DNA of 64,000 nucleotides from Cellulomonas sp. Y8 (GTDB taxonomy: Bacteria; Actinomycetota; Actinomycetes; Actinomycetales; Cellulomonadaceae): the NCBI RefSeq assembly GCF_008033115.1, contig NZ_CP041203.1:496001-560000 (forward strand), given 5' to 3'. Below, one piece after another: positions 52,202-60,809 of this stretch. The first letter of the stretch is position 1; each line of letters begins with the position of its first letter. A program made the translations under genes and the position numbers. The notes under the pieces are model-generated. The model made no database searches. It had not been told where the DNA came from and was given only the letters and a program-made list of their open reading frames with translations.

Positions 52202-52729
52202 TCAGGACCCGGTGACGGCGGCCGCGTGCTCCACGATCCGCCGGACGTCGTGCAGGTGGTGCAGGGCGTCGTGGGCGTTGTTCCGGGCGACGTCTTCGGC
52301 GCGCTGCGGCCCGCGGGTGGCGTGGTCGAGGACGACTCCCTCCGCGAGCGCCGCGGACACGGCGTCGACCCAGCCCGGCACGACGCGCCGCAGGGCCAGC
52401 AGCGACGCCCCGACGGTCGCGTGCGCGTAGTCCCGCGCCGCCGCGAGGGCGTCCGGGTCGTAGCCGGCCGTGGTCGTGCGGCCGTCGCAGCGCGCGGCGT
52501 CCAGGCGGTACGCCCAGGTCTCGAGGTTGTCGGCGACGTGCCGGACGTACGCGGCGGTCGACCAGCCGAGGTCCGGGTGCCGCAGGGGCTCCGGCGCCCC
52601 GACGAGGACCGCCGCGAACCGTCCCGGCACCTCGGACACGGCGTGCACCGCCTCCTCCGGGGTGCGGACCCAGGTGTAGCCGCACCCGGTGCACGGCTCC
52701 CCGTACAGCGCGGCGCCCCACAGCTCCAT
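52202..52729 (-). CDS. DinB-like protein with an N-terminal CxxC segment
   Basis: A 175-residue protein. Residues ~50-175 have the DinB four-helix pattern: AYVRHVADNLETWAYRL, ARDYAHATVGASLLALRR, and ARNNAHDALHHLHDVRRIV. His residues at the helix ends (H in RHVAD, HDALHHLHD) are in the metal-site positions of DinB/mycothiol-transferase families. Before it, residues 1-45 carry C13-x2-C16 (EPCTGCGYTW), a possible small zinc or redox site not usual for DinB. Function unknown; mycothiol-dependent transferase is possible. It lies upstream of the phosphoribosyltransferase gene. Confidence 0.68.
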   Translation of the reverse strand: MELWGAALYGEPCTGCGYTWVRTPEEAVHAVSEVPGRFAAVLVGAPEPLRHPDLGWSTAAYVRHVADNLETWAYRLDAARCDGRTTTAGYDPDALAAARDYAHATVGASLLALRRVVPGWVDAVSAALAEGVVLDHATRGPQRAEDVARNNAHDALHHLHDVRRIVEHAAAVTGS

Positions 52730-52784
52730 CCCGGCACCGTACCGCCGGGGCGCGCAGAGACGGTCCGGGCGGCGGCCGGGTGGC

Positions 52785-55046
52785 TCAGGCGCTCTCGCGC
52801 AGGGCCCGCCGGCGGGTCTCGTGCTCGAACAGCTCGCGCGCGAGGTCGCGGTACCCGTCCGGGTCGGCCTGCGCGTCCATCCGCTGCAGGCGTCCCCGCA
52901 GGTCGGCGATGTGCCGGGTGAGCTCCATCTCGACCAGCGCCATCACCAGCCCGCGCGCGTAGCCGGGCAGCCGGTCGGGACGGTCCTCGGGGAGCGGCGC
53001 GACGGCGAGCCGGGTGATCAGGCCCTCGACCGGCGACGCGGCCTCCTCGCGGACGGCCTCCACCCAGCCGACGGCCCCGCCCGGTCCCTGGGCGGCGACC
53101 CTGGCGCGCGCGGCGGCGGCCCCGCCCGCGGCGCGGATCGCGGCGTGCACGGCCCGGTACGCGGGCGCGCTGAACGCCTCGGGCGGCAGGTCGTCGAACT
53201 CCGGCGGCACGGCGTCCGGCATCTGCAGGACGGCCTCGAGCGCGCGCCGCTCGGTCGCGGTGACCGGGTCGCGCGGGTCGGGCATCGCCATCTGGGGCGC
53301 GGGCAGCGGGGTCGCGGCGTCGCCGGCCCGGTGGAGGTCGCGCGGGGGCGCGTCGTCGTACGGCTCCGGCGGCGGCTCGTCGAACCGCTGCCCGTAGCCC
53401 TGGCCCGGGTTGGACGGGCCGCGCCCGCCGCCCTGGCCGAACCGGTCGCCCCCGCGCCGGTCGTCCCAGCGCCCGCCGCCGCCGCGCGACCCGCCGCCCT
53501 GGCCACCGCCGGGTCGTCCGCCGCCCTTGCCGCCGCGCCCGCCGTCCCGGCGCCAGCCGCCCTCCTCCGGGCCCGGGGGCACGAACGCCGTCCGGCCGGC
53601 GTCGCTGCCGTAGCCGCCGCCCTGGCCGTAGCCCGAGGACGGAGCCCCCCGCCCGGCGTCCCGGCCGCCCGACGAGGACCGCCCGCCGCGCGAGGCCTGC
53701 TGGACCGCGCGCTGCACGGTCTCGATGTCCATGCCGAGCCAGCCCGCGAGCATGCGGGTGTACTCGGGGCGCAGCGCGGCGTCCCGGATGCCGCCGGGGA
53801 TCGGGGCGGCGGCGCGCAGCGCGGCCACCCGGCCCTCGGCGGTGTGCAGGTCGAACCCGTCGAGCGTGGTCCGGATGACGAACTGGAACAGCGGCTGCCG
53901 CGCCTTCACCAGCGCGCGCACCGCGTCAGGTCCCTGGGCCTGGCGCAGGTCGCACGGGTCCATGCCGCCGTCGGCCACGGCCACGAACGTCTGGGCGCTG
54001 AACGCCTGGTCCTCGCCGAACGCGCGCATCGCGGCCTTCTGCCCGGCGGAGTCGCCGTCGAAGGTGAACACGACCTCGCCGCCGACCGACTCCCCCGACG
54101 CCAGCTGGATGCCGGAGCCGGCCCCGCCCGCGCCCATGAGCCGCCGCACGATGCGCGCGTGGTCCGAGCCGAACGCCGTGCCGCAGGTCGCGACCGCGGT
54201 CCCGACGCCGGACAGGTGCATGGCCATGACGTCGGTGTAGCCCTCGACGACGACGACCTGCTTGTTCTTCGCGATCTCGCGCTTGGCCAGGTCGATGCCG
54301 TAGAGCACCTGGGACTTCTTGTAGAGCGGGGTCTCCGGGGTGTTCAGGTACTTCGGGCCCTGGTCGTCCTCGTAGAGCCGGCGGGCGCCGAACCCGACCG
54401 TGTCGCCGGTGACCTCGCGGATCGGCCACACCAGGCGGCCGCGGAACCGGTCGTACAGCCCGCGGTTGCCCTGGCTCATCAGGCCGCTGGCGGTGAGCTC
54501 GGCCTCGGTGAACGAGCGCCCGCGCAGGTGCCGCAGCAGGTGGTCCCAGCCCTGGGGCGCGTACCCGATGCCGAACTGCTCGGCGGCCGCGCGGTCGAAC
54601 CCGCGCTCCGCGAGGAACTGCCGCGCGGTCGCACCCTCCGGCGAGAGCAGCTGCTCGGCGAAGTACTCGGCCGCGACCCGGTGCGCCTCCAGCAGCCGCT
54701 GCCGCTTGCCGGGCTCGTGCCCGGGGCGCGGCCCGCCGCCCTCCTCGTACCGCAGCGTGACGCCGGCGCGGCCGGCCAGATACTCGACCGCCTCGGTGAA
54801 GGGCAGGCCGTCGATCTTCTGGATGAAGTCGATGACGTCGCCGCCCTCGCCGCACCCGAAGCAGTGGTACAGCCCGACCTGCGGGCGGACGTGGAACGAC
54901 GGCGACTTCTCGTCGTGGAACGGGCACAGGCCCTTCATCGAGCCGACGCCTGCGGTCTTGAGGCTGACGTGCTCGCCGACCACGTCCTCGATCCGCGCAC
55001 GCTCGCGGACCGCCTCCACGTCCTCCCGCCGGATCCGTCCCGCCAC
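52785..55046 (-). CDS. dnaG: DNA primase
   Basis: DnaG makes RNA primers for replication. The N-terminal zinc finger uses C41, H44, C62, C65 (CPFHDEKSPS...YHCFGCGEGG). The RNA polymerase core has GYAPQGWDHLLRHLR, the TOPRIM motifs VVVVEGYTDVMAMH and VFTFDGDSAGQKAAMRAF, and RRLMGAGG. A very Gly/Arg/Asp-rich low-complexity linker (about residues 455-570) leads to the DnaB-binding C-terminal helical domain. At 753 residues it is long because of that linker. It begins at GTG 55046. It is flanked by dgt and the ECF sigma genes, a common actinobacterial neighbourhood. Confidence 0.96.
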   Translation of the reverse strand: MAGRIRREDVEAVRERARIEDVVGEHVSLKTAGVGSMKGLCPFHDEKSPSFHVRPQVGLYHCFGCGEGGDVIDFIQKIDGLPFTEAVEYLAGRAGVTLRYEEGGGPRPGHEPGKRQRLLEAHRVAAEYFAEQLLSPEGATARQFLAERGFDRAAAEQFGIGYAPQGWDHLLRHLRGRSFTEAELTASGLMSQGNRGLYDRFRGRLVWPIREVTGDTVGFGARRLYEDDQGPKYLNTPETPLYKKSQVLYGIDLAKREIAKNKQVVVVEGYTDVMAMHLSGVGTAVATCGTAFGSDHARIVRRLMGAGGAGSGIQLASGESVGGEVVFTFDGDSAGQKAAMRAFGEDQAFSAQTFVAVADGGMDPCDLRQAQGPDAVRALVKARQPLFQFVIRTTLDGFDLHTAEGRVAALRAAAPIPGGIRDAALRPEYTRMLAGWLGMDIETVQRAVQQASRGGRSSSGGRDAGRGAPSSGYGQGGGYGSDAGRTAFVPPGPEEGGWRRDGGRGGKGGGRPGGGQGGGSRGGGGRWDDRRGGDRFGQGGGRGPSNPGQGYGQRFDEPPPEPYDDAPPRDLHRAGDAATPLPAPQMAMPDPRDPVTATERRALEAVLQMPDAVPPEFDDLPPEAFSAPAYRAVHAAIRAAGGAAAARARVAAQGPGGAVGWVEAVREEAASPVEGLITRLAVAPLPEDRPDRLPGYARGLVMALVEMELTRHIADLRGRLQRMDAQADPDGYRDLARELFEHETRRRALRESA

Positions 55047-55113
55047 GGTGACGATCCTAGGTCCCGCCGGAGGTGCACCCTCTCCCCGCTCCCCCCGCTG
55101 CGGCGCAGGTCAC

Positions 55114-55213
55114 CCCGCGAGGTCGAGGGGTTCCGGCGAGGTCGAGGGTCTCCGGGGCCGTCCTGGCGGGAAACCCTCGACCTCGCGGGGGTGGGGGTGG
55201 GGGTGGGGGTGGG
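55114..55213. repeat. Repeated GCGAGGTCGAGGG motif and G-rich tract
   Basis: GCGAGGTCGAGGG occurs at about 55117-55129 and 55136-55148 and inverted (CCCTCGACCTCGCG) at about 55174-55187, able to form a hairpin. Directly after it, 55186-55213 carries five G-runs of at least three separated by single T, GGGGTGGGGGTGGGGGTGGG and more, a canonical G-quadruplex pattern on the plus strand, ending at the stop codon of the next gene. Confidence 0.7.
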
Positions 55214-56182
55214 TCAGCAGGCGTCCCACGAGCGGCAGAAGGTGCCGTCGAGGGACGGCTGGACCGGGACCGCGGCCACGCGGGCGTGCTCGATCACGAC
55301 GGGACCGGCTCCGGCGAGGGAGTCGATCTGGAGGAGCCCGCCCGTCGCCGGGTCCGCGACCAGCTGGATGGGGCCGTCGACTCCCGAGGGCGTGTAGACG
55401 AGGACCTCGCCCGGGCGCCCCGCGGCGTCGCTCCCCGTGGTCACCTCGGACCCCGGGAGCGACCGAGCGACCTGCCACGCGGCCTGCAGGAGCGGCGAGG
55501 GCAGCCAGCTCCCGTCGTTGAGGAGGTCGTAGGCCATGCCGAAGACCTTGTCGTCATCGGTGCCGGAGCGGCGGTCCGGCTCGATGCTGGCCCGGAAGAC
55601 CGCCTCGAGTGCGATCGGGTCCGTAGGCAGCCGAGCGGGGTCGCGCAGCATCTCGATCCACTCGCCGTCGATGCGGAAGCGTCCCACCACGTCCGACGGC
55701 TCGATCACCTCCGCCCCCGCCAGGTCACCGCCGGAGACCAGCAGACCCGGCCGGTCCTGGCTGATCCACGACTCGTGGACCCCGGACGCGCTGGTGTACT
55801 TCGTGTACCAGTACGGCGCCGCCCCCTGCGCGGTGCCGTCCCGGAGCGCCGCGTCGGCCGCAGCCTCGGCCGCGTCCCGCGCGTCCTCGGCGGCCGTGGC
55901 CTCCGCCGACGCGTCCGCCGACGGCTCGGCCGTCGCCACCGGCGTCCCCGTCCCCGCCGGCCCTGCCAGCGTGTGCGTCGACCACGGCGCCCCCGCCCAC
56001 GCCTGCCCGACCAGCACGCCGGCGAGCACCAGCCCGCCGGCCGCGCCCGCCCCGGCCGCACGGGTCCAGGCCCGCCGTCGCCGGGCGCGCGGCACGACGC
56101 CCGTCAGGTGCACGTCGATCGTCGGGGCAGCGGACTCGACGCGGGAGCGCAGGTCGCGGGCGAACTCGTCGTCGGTGCTCAT
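55214..56182 (-). CDS. Membrane-anchored partner of the ECF sigma factor (CU044_5270-like)
   Basis: A 322-residue protein with one transmembrane helix (about 44-63, AGAGAAGGLVLAGVLVGQAW), a short cytosolic N-terminus (MSTDDEFARDLRSRVESAAP) and a ~250-residue extracellular region with GQAWAGAPWSTHTLAGPAG, EPDRRSGTDDDKVFGMAYDLL and a terminal Cys pair (TFCRSWDAC). The arrangement and the PYWYTKY / HESWIS parts fit the actinobacterial CU044_5270 family encoded after sigma-E-type ECF genes. It could be an anti-sigma or a sensor; no zinc motif is seen. The ATG 56182 overlaps the sigma stop (ATGA). Confidence 0.75.
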   Translation of the reverse strand: MSTDDEFARDLRSRVESAAPTIDVHLTGVVPRARRRRAWTRAAGAGAAGGLVLAGVLVGQAWAGAPWSTHTLAGPAGTGTPVATAEPSADASAEATAAEDARDAAEAAADAALRDGTAQGAAPYWYTKYTSASGVHESWISQDRPGLLVSGGDLAGAEVIEPSDVVGRFRIDGEWIEMLRDPARLPTDPIALEAVFRASIEPDRRSGTDDDKVFGMAYDLLNDGSWLPSPLLQAAWQVARSLPGSEVTTGSDAAGRPGEVLVYTPSGVDGPIQLVADPATGGLLQIDSLAGAGPVVIEHARVAAVPVQPSLDGTFCRSWDAC

Positions 56183-56823
56183 CGGGTGCTCCTCGGGTCG
56201 GTGGGGCGGCCGGGGCCGACGGCGGCGTCCTCGCCGAGCGAGGCGCGCAGCCGCGCGAGCGCGCGCGACGCGGTGGACTTCACGGTGCCGACGGTGACGC
56301 CCAGGTCGTCGGCGACCTCGGCCTCGGACAGACCCTCCAGGTGCCGCAGGACGACGACGCGCCGCTGCCGGGTGCTGAGCGTGGCGAGCGCGCGGACCAG
56401 CTGGTCGCGGTCCGCCTGCCGCTGCGCGCCGGACGGCTCGGCGCCGTGCGGGAGGTCGCCGGGATCGGTGAGGACCTCGCGGCGGCGCCGTCGCCAGGTG
56501 TCGATGCGCAGGTTCGCCAGCACGCGCCGGGCGTAGGCCAGCGGGTCGCGCTCCCGCGCCCGCGGCCACGCCAGGTAGGTGCGGACGAGCGCCTGCTGCA
56601 CGAGCTCGTCGGCCTGGTGCACGTCGCCGCAGAGCAGCCACGCGGTCCGGGCGAGCGCCGGCGCGGCGTCGCCCATGAACAGGGCGAACTCCTCGTCGGC
56701 GGTCGCCCGGCGGGTGGGCTCGCGGCGCGCCCCGCGGTCCGAAGCACGGTCGGGCTGCACGGGGAGCAGCAGCTCCGCCGGCGCGTCGGGCCCCTCGGCC
56801 GGGGCGGCGATGGTGACTCTCAC
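56179..56823 (-). CDS. Sigma-E family (SigE70) ECF RNA polymerase sigma factor
   Basis: A 214-residue ECF sigma. Region 2 is FALFMGDAAPALARTAWLL, ADELVQQALVRTYLAWPRAR and RDPLAYARRVLANLRIDTWR. Region 4 is ALATLSTRQRRVVVLRHLEGLSEAEVADDLGVTVGTVKSTASRALARLR. This is the actinobacterial SigE-family type. The start is GTG 56823 (RVTIAAPAEGPDAP); the first ~40 residues are not conserved. It overlaps the membrane partner gene, so the two form an operon with dgt upstream. The signal is unknown. Confidence 0.9.
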   Translation of the reverse strand: MRVTIAAPAEGPDAPAELLLPVQPDRASDRGARREPTRRATADEEFALFMGDAAPALARTAWLLCGDVHQADELVQQALVRTYLAWPRARERDPLAYARRVLANLRIDTWRRRRREVLTDPGDLPHGAEPSGAQRQADRDQLVRALATLSTRQRRVVVLRHLEGLSEAEVADDLGVTVGTVKSTASRALARLRASLGEDAAVGPGRPTDPRSTR

Positions 56824-56858
56824 ACCCGGTACACGCACCGCGGGGCCTGAAGGTTGCG

Positions 56859-58130
56859 TCAGTACCGCGGCGGGGGTGCCAGGCGCGCGTGCCAGGCGGC
56901 CGCGCTGACGTCGGTGAGCGACGCCACCTGGTCCACCACGACCCGGAGCCGGGCCGCGTCGTCGGCCGCCGCGCGCCAGTCCGCCGCGAACGGCGGCTCC
57001 AGCGCCAGCGGCGCCCGCTCGGACAGCACGTGCACGAGGTCGGCCAGGATCTCCCGCTGCCGCTGGTAGAGCGGCTCGAGCTCGCGGGGCGCCATGACGT
57101 AGGCGACGGCGAGGCCCTTGAGCACGAGGATCTCGGCCTGGGTCTCCTCGGGGACGATGAGGTCCGCGGCGTACCGGGTCAGCGGGCCGGGCCCGTACTG
57201 CTCCCGCGTCGCGACCTGCGCGGCGCGGGCGAACCGGCCGATCAGCTGGCTGGTGGTGTCCTTGAGCGCCGCGAGCGCCCGGCGGGTGCCGTCGAACCCG
57301 GGGCGCCACAGCTCGGCGGCGACCAGGCGGTCCATCGCCGCCTCGAGCCCGGCGGCGTCGATCGCGTCGCCGTACCAGGTCTGGATCGCCTCGACGACCC
57401 GCGCGCGCTGGTCCGGGACGGTCAGCACCCACAGGTCGAACCGGCCGCCGACGACCGCGTCCTCGACGTCGTGCACCGAGTAGGAGATGTCGTCGGCGAG
57501 GTCCATGACCTGCGCCTCGAGGCACTTGCGGCCGACCGGGGAGCCGTCGCGCAGCCAGGTGAACACCGGCAGGTCGTCGGCGTAGACGCCGAACTTGTGC
57601 GTCGGCCGGCCGGTCGCGGACAGCGGCCCCTCGCCCACGCCCCACGGGTACTTCACCGAGGCGTCGAGCGAGGCCCGGGTGAGGTTGAGCCCGACCGCGA
57701 CGCCGTCCGGGCCGACGACCTTCGGCTCGAGCCGGGTCAGCAGCCGCAGCGTCTGGGCGTTGCCCTCGAACCCGCCGATGTCCCGGGAGAGGTGGGCCAG
57801 CGCGCGCTCGCCGTTGTGGCCGAACGGCGGGTGGCCGAGGTCGTGCGCCAGGCAGGCGGTGTCGACGACGTCCGGGTCGCAGCCGAGCGTCTTGCCGATC
57901 TCCCGGCCGACCTGCGCCACCTCGAGGGTGTGGGTCAGCCGGGTGCGGACGAAGTCGTCGGTCGACGGGCCGAGCACCTGGGTCTTGGCGCCGAGCCGGC
58001 GCAGGGCCGAGGAGTGCACCAGGCGCGCGCGGTCGCGCTCGAACGGGGTCCGGGAGCGCGACTTGGGCGCCTCGGCGACCCAGCGCTCCCGGTCGGCGTC
58101 GACGTAGCCGTCGGGGTGCTCGCTGGTCAC
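56859..58130 (-). CDS. dgt: Deoxyguanosinetriphosphate triphosphohydrolase
   Basis: Dgt cleaves dGTP (and other dNTPs in many members) to deoxynucleoside and triphosphate. The HD site is RLTHTLEVAQVGREI, ACLAHDLGHPPFGHNGE, and EAQVMDLADDISYSVHD. At 423 residues it is normal for the dGTPase-like family in actinobacteria, where dgt is next to dnaG. The start GTG 58130 lies in the divergent region facing the VapBC pair. Confidence 0.94.
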   Translation of the reverse strand: MTSEHPDGYVDADRERWVAEAPKSRSRTPFERDRARLVHSSALRRLGAKTQVLGPSTDDFVRTRLTHTLEVAQVGREIGKTLGCDPDVVDTACLAHDLGHPPFGHNGERALAHLSRDIGGFEGNAQTLRLLTRLEPKVVGPDGVAVGLNLTRASLDASVKYPWGVGEGPLSATGRPTHKFGVYADDLPVFTWLRDGSPVGRKCLEAQVMDLADDISYSVHDVEDAVVGGRFDLWVLTVPDQRARVVEAIQTWYGDAIDAAGLEAAMDRLVAAELWRPGFDGTRRALAALKDTTSQLIGRFARAAQVATREQYGPGPLTRYAADLIVPEETQAEILVLKGLAVAYVMAPRELEPLYQRQREILADLVHVLSERAPLALEPPFAADWRAAADDAARLRVVVDQVASLTDVSAAAWHARLAPPPRY

Positions 58131-58185
58131 GGGCCCCAGTTTAGGCGGGCAACCCCGGCACCGGCTCCAGGCGCGACCTACCGCC

Positions 58186-58207
58186 GCATGCAGACTGCAT
58201 GCACAAT
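58186..58207 (+). promoter_or_regulatory. Palindrome and -10 box of the vapBC pair
   Basis: GCATGC-N5-GCATGC (58186-58202) overlaps a -10-like CACAAT (58202-58207). Transcription would begin near 58214, which is exactly the second ATG of the antitoxin, so a leaderless mRNA is possible. RHH antitoxins usually bind such palindromes to repress their own operon. Confidence 0.5.
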
Positions 58208-58462
58208 GGCTGTATGGTGGCCCTCCAGATCCGCGACATCCCCGACGACGCGCGCGACGCGCTCACCCGACGCGCGCGGGCCAAGGGTCAGAGCCTGCAG
58301 GCGTTCTTGCGCGAGATGGTGCTCCGGGAGGCGGCGTTCGACCACAACGTCGCGCTGCTGGACGCGATCGCCGCCTGGCGCCGTGAGTCACCCGCCTCCG
58401 GGCAGGACGTGCTGGACGCGCTCGACGCAGCCCGCCGCGACCGGCCGGGCGGCTCGGCATGA
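58199..58462 (+). CDS. vapB: Antitoxin of a VapBC pair (FitA/RHH-type)
   Basis: A small antitoxin. The ribbon-helix-helix starts VALQIRDIPDDARDALTRRA and KGQSLQAFLREM; this is the FitA/VapB pattern of DNA binding and repression. The C-terminal ~35 residues (ASGQDVLDALDAARRDRPGG) likely wrap the toxin. The start is either ATG 58199 (87 residues) or ATG 58214 (82); the second begins right at homology and fits a leaderless mRNA. The stop overlaps vapC (ATGA). It lies next to dgt, divergently transcribed. Confidence 0.85.
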   Translation: MHNGCMVALQIRDIPDDARDALTRRARAKGQSLQAFLREMVLREAAFDHNVALLDAIAAWRRESPASGQDVLDALDAARRDRPGGSA

Positions 58463-58860
58463 TCGTCCCCGACGCCTCCGCATTCGCGCTGCTCTTCACG
58501 GGCGACGACCCCCGGGCAGCCGAGGCCGATCGCGCGCTGCGCGCCGATCCGGCGTGGCTCGTCCCCGAGCAGTGGCATGTCGAGGTGCTCGCCGTGATGC
58601 GCGGCCTGCTCCTGGGCGACAAGATCGGCCAGGCCCGAGCCGACGCGGCGGTGGGTGCACTCGCGGCCGCTACCGTCGCCGTGACGCCAACGGCGCCGCT
58701 GCTGCCACGGATGTGGCAGGTGCGGACGAACCTCTCGGCGTACGACGCCGCCTACGTCGCGGCGGCGGAGGCGCATGACGCGACTCTGGTCACCGCGGAC
58801 GCACGGATCGCGCGCGCGGGCGTCGCCCGATGCCCGATCCGGACGATCACCGCGTCCTGA
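58459..58860 (+). CDS. vapC: VapC-type PIN-domain RNase toxin
   Basis: A 133-residue PIN nuclease. The acidic active site is present: D5 in VPDASAFALLF, E42 in WHVEVLAVMRG, D96 in AYDAAYVAAAEAH and D114 in LVTADARIARA. This family cleaves tRNA or rRNA when freed from the antitoxin. Start ATG 58459 overlaps the antitoxin stop (ATGA). It is followed 10 bases on by the convergent GH13 gene. The pair has no mobile element around it. Confidence 0.88.
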   Translation: MIVPDASAFALLFTGDDPRAAEADRALRADPAWLVPEQWHVEVLAVMRGLLLGDKIGQARADAAVGALAAATVAVTPTAPLLPRMWQVRTNLSAYDAAYVAAAEAHDATLVTADARIARAGVARCPIRTITAS

Positions 58861-58869
58861 CCTGCCGCG

Positions 58870-60804
58870 TCACGCCAGCCGCCACACCTGCACCCCCGGC
58901 CCGTCCCCCGGCAGCCGCAGCCCGCGGGGCTCCACGCCGAGCGCCGCCCCGCCGTGCAGGTTCTCCGGCTGCTCCCCCGCCGCCAGCAGGTGCCCCGGCA
59001 GCAGCGCGCCGCCCCACGGCGCCCGCGCCGCGAGCACCAGCACCCGCTCGTCGGCGGTCTCCCGCAGGTAGGCGATCGCGTCGTCCCGGACCAGCACCCA
59101 GCGCAGGCCGCCCTCGCGGAGCGCGCGGGACGACCGGCGCAGCGCGATCAGCGAGCGGTACGTCTCGAACAGCCCGGCGTCCCACACGGGCCCGCCGCCG
59201 GCGTCGATCTGGTCCCACGGCATCGGGACGCGCGAGTTCTCGCCGTTGCGCCCGACCAGCCCGCCCTCGTCCCCCGCGAACAGCACGGGCGTGCCCGGGT
59301 AGGTCATCAGCAGCCCGACGCCCACCTCGACCAGCTCGCGCGAGCCCGCGATGGTCCGGAACCGCGCGGTGTCGTGCGAGCCCAGCAGGTTCCACTGGTG
59401 GGTGGTGACGCTCCACGGCACGGCCGCGCCGAACTCCCGCATCGCCGCCACGGCCGCGGTGCCGGGCCGGCGCGGGATCCCCACGGGCAGCTCGACGTAC
59501 CGCAGCCCCGCCGCGGCCTCGGACGCCGGGTCGGTCAGCCAGGTCCACACCGGCCGGGTGAACGCGGAGTAGTTCATCGTGCCGTGCCAGCCGCCCGCGG
59601 CCCGGAGGTCGGCGCCGGCGTCGTGGAAGTGCTCCGCGATCAGGACGGCGTCCGGGTTGATCTCGGCCATGGCCGCGCGCATCCGCTCGGCGACCTCGTG
59701 CGTCAGGTCGTCCGCGCCCTGCCGGCCGGTCATGTTCGCGACGTCGACCCGCCAGCCGTCCATGCCGAACGGCTCGGACAGGTAGCGGCCGACGATCGAC
59801 GACGGCCCGCCGAACATCCGGGCGGCCAGCGCGGGCGCGTGGTGGTCGAGCTTCGGCAGCGAGGCGTGGCCCAGCCAGCCGACGTAGCCGGGCGCGGCGT
59901 CCTGCCAGTAGTAGAAGGAGCGCTCCTCCGACGCCGGGTCCCCGAGAGCCCGCCGGAACCAGTCGTGCGCGTCGCCGGTGTGGTTGGTCGTGAGGTCGCC
60001 GACCAGCCGCATCCCGCGGCCGTGCAGCGCCCGGGACAGCGAGGCGAACGCCTCGTCGCCGCCCAGGACCGGGTCGACGTGGTCGAAGGTGCGCGCGTCG
60101 TACCGGTGGTTCGACCGGCCGGGGAACACCGGGGTCAGGTAGAGGGTGTCGACGCCGAGCCGCTGCAGGTGGTCGAGCCGCTGCTCGATGCCCCCGAGGT
60201 CGCCGCCGTACAGCTGCGTCCCGGTGCCGGGCCCGCCGCCGATGGGCTCGTCGCCCCACGCCGCGGGCAGCGCCCAGTCGGGCAGGTCCCCCGCGGGCGG
60301 GCCGTCGTGCCGGCCCGAGGACCGGGCGAACCGGTCGGGGAACACCTGGTAGACCACGGCGTCCCGCGCCCAGTCCGGCCCGGGCGGCGTGGTCGCGAGC
60401 CGGAAGTCGGAGGTGTCCGGCACGTCCCGGGCGATGGTGCCCTCGCCGTTCAGCCACTCCTGGCCGCCGGGGCGGCCGGGGCCGGCCAGCAGGAACCGGT
60501 ACGACGTCACCGGGTTCGTCACCGGCACGTCGGCGGTGAACCAGCGCTCGTGGGCGTCGCCGCCGTCGGCGCGCGCCGGGTACACCCGGGGCTCGCCGTC
60601 CTCGACGACCCGGAGCCACACCTCGGGGTCCGGCCCGGCGCCGACGGGCACCCGCACCCGCACGGGCACCACGTCGCCGAGCGACGGCGTCCCGCCCGGG
60701 ACGTAGAGCGCGGAGCCGTCGTGGTGCGCGCCGAGCCGCACGGGGACGGCGTCGGACGCGGCGGGGCCGGCGGCGTGCCGGCCCCGCGTCGTCGGGTCGG
60801 ACAA
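58870..60804 (-). CDS. GH13 alpha-glucosidase / cyclomaltodextrinase-like hydrolase
   Basis: A 644-residue cytosolic glycoside hydrolase. An N-terminal Ig-like region (GSALYVPGG, VRVRVPVGAGPDPEVWLRVV, NPVTSYRFLLAG) resembles CBM34. The GH13 barrel has the opening DAVVYQVFPDRFARS, region I LVGDLTTNHTGD, the nucleophile Asp in GWRVDVANMTGR, the acid/base in VLIAEHFHD, and the last Asp in LLGSHDTARF. This is the neopullulanase/cyclomaltodextrinase type that breaks small maltodextrins. I start at TTG 60804, six bases past malG's stop, with GAGGCGC before it. It is the last gene of malE-malF-malG-GH13. Confidence 0.88.
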   Translation of the reverse strand: MSDPTTRGRHAAGPAASDAVPVRLGAHHDGSALYVPGGTPSLGDVVPVRVRVPVGAGPDPEVWLRVVEDGEPRVYPARADGGDAHERWFTADVPVTNPVTSYRFLLAGPGRPGGQEWLNGEGTIARDVPDTSDFRLATTPPGPDWARDAVVYQVFPDRFARSSGRHDGPPAGDLPDWALPAAWGDEPIGGGPGTGTQLYGGDLGGIEQRLDHLQRLGVDTLYLTPVFPGRSNHRYDARTFDHVDPVLGGDEAFASLSRALHGRGMRLVGDLTTNHTGDAHDWFRRALGDPASEERSFYYWQDAAPGYVGWLGHASLPKLDHHAPALAARMFGGPSSIVGRYLSEPFGMDGWRVDVANMTGRQGADDLTHEVAERMRAAMAEINPDAVLIAEHFHDAGADLRAAGGWHGTMNYSAFTRPVWTWLTDPASEAAAGLRYVELPVGIPRRPGTAAVAAMREFGAAVPWSVTTHQWNLLGSHDTARFRTIAGSRELVEVGVGLLMTYPGTPVLFAGDEGGLVGRNGENSRVPMPWDQIDAGGGPVWDAGLFETYRSLIALRRSSRALREGGLRWVLVRDDAIAYLRETADERVLVLAARAPWGGALLPGHLLAAGEQPENLHGGAALGVEPRGLRLPGDGPGVQVWRLA

Positions 60805-60809
60805 GCGCC

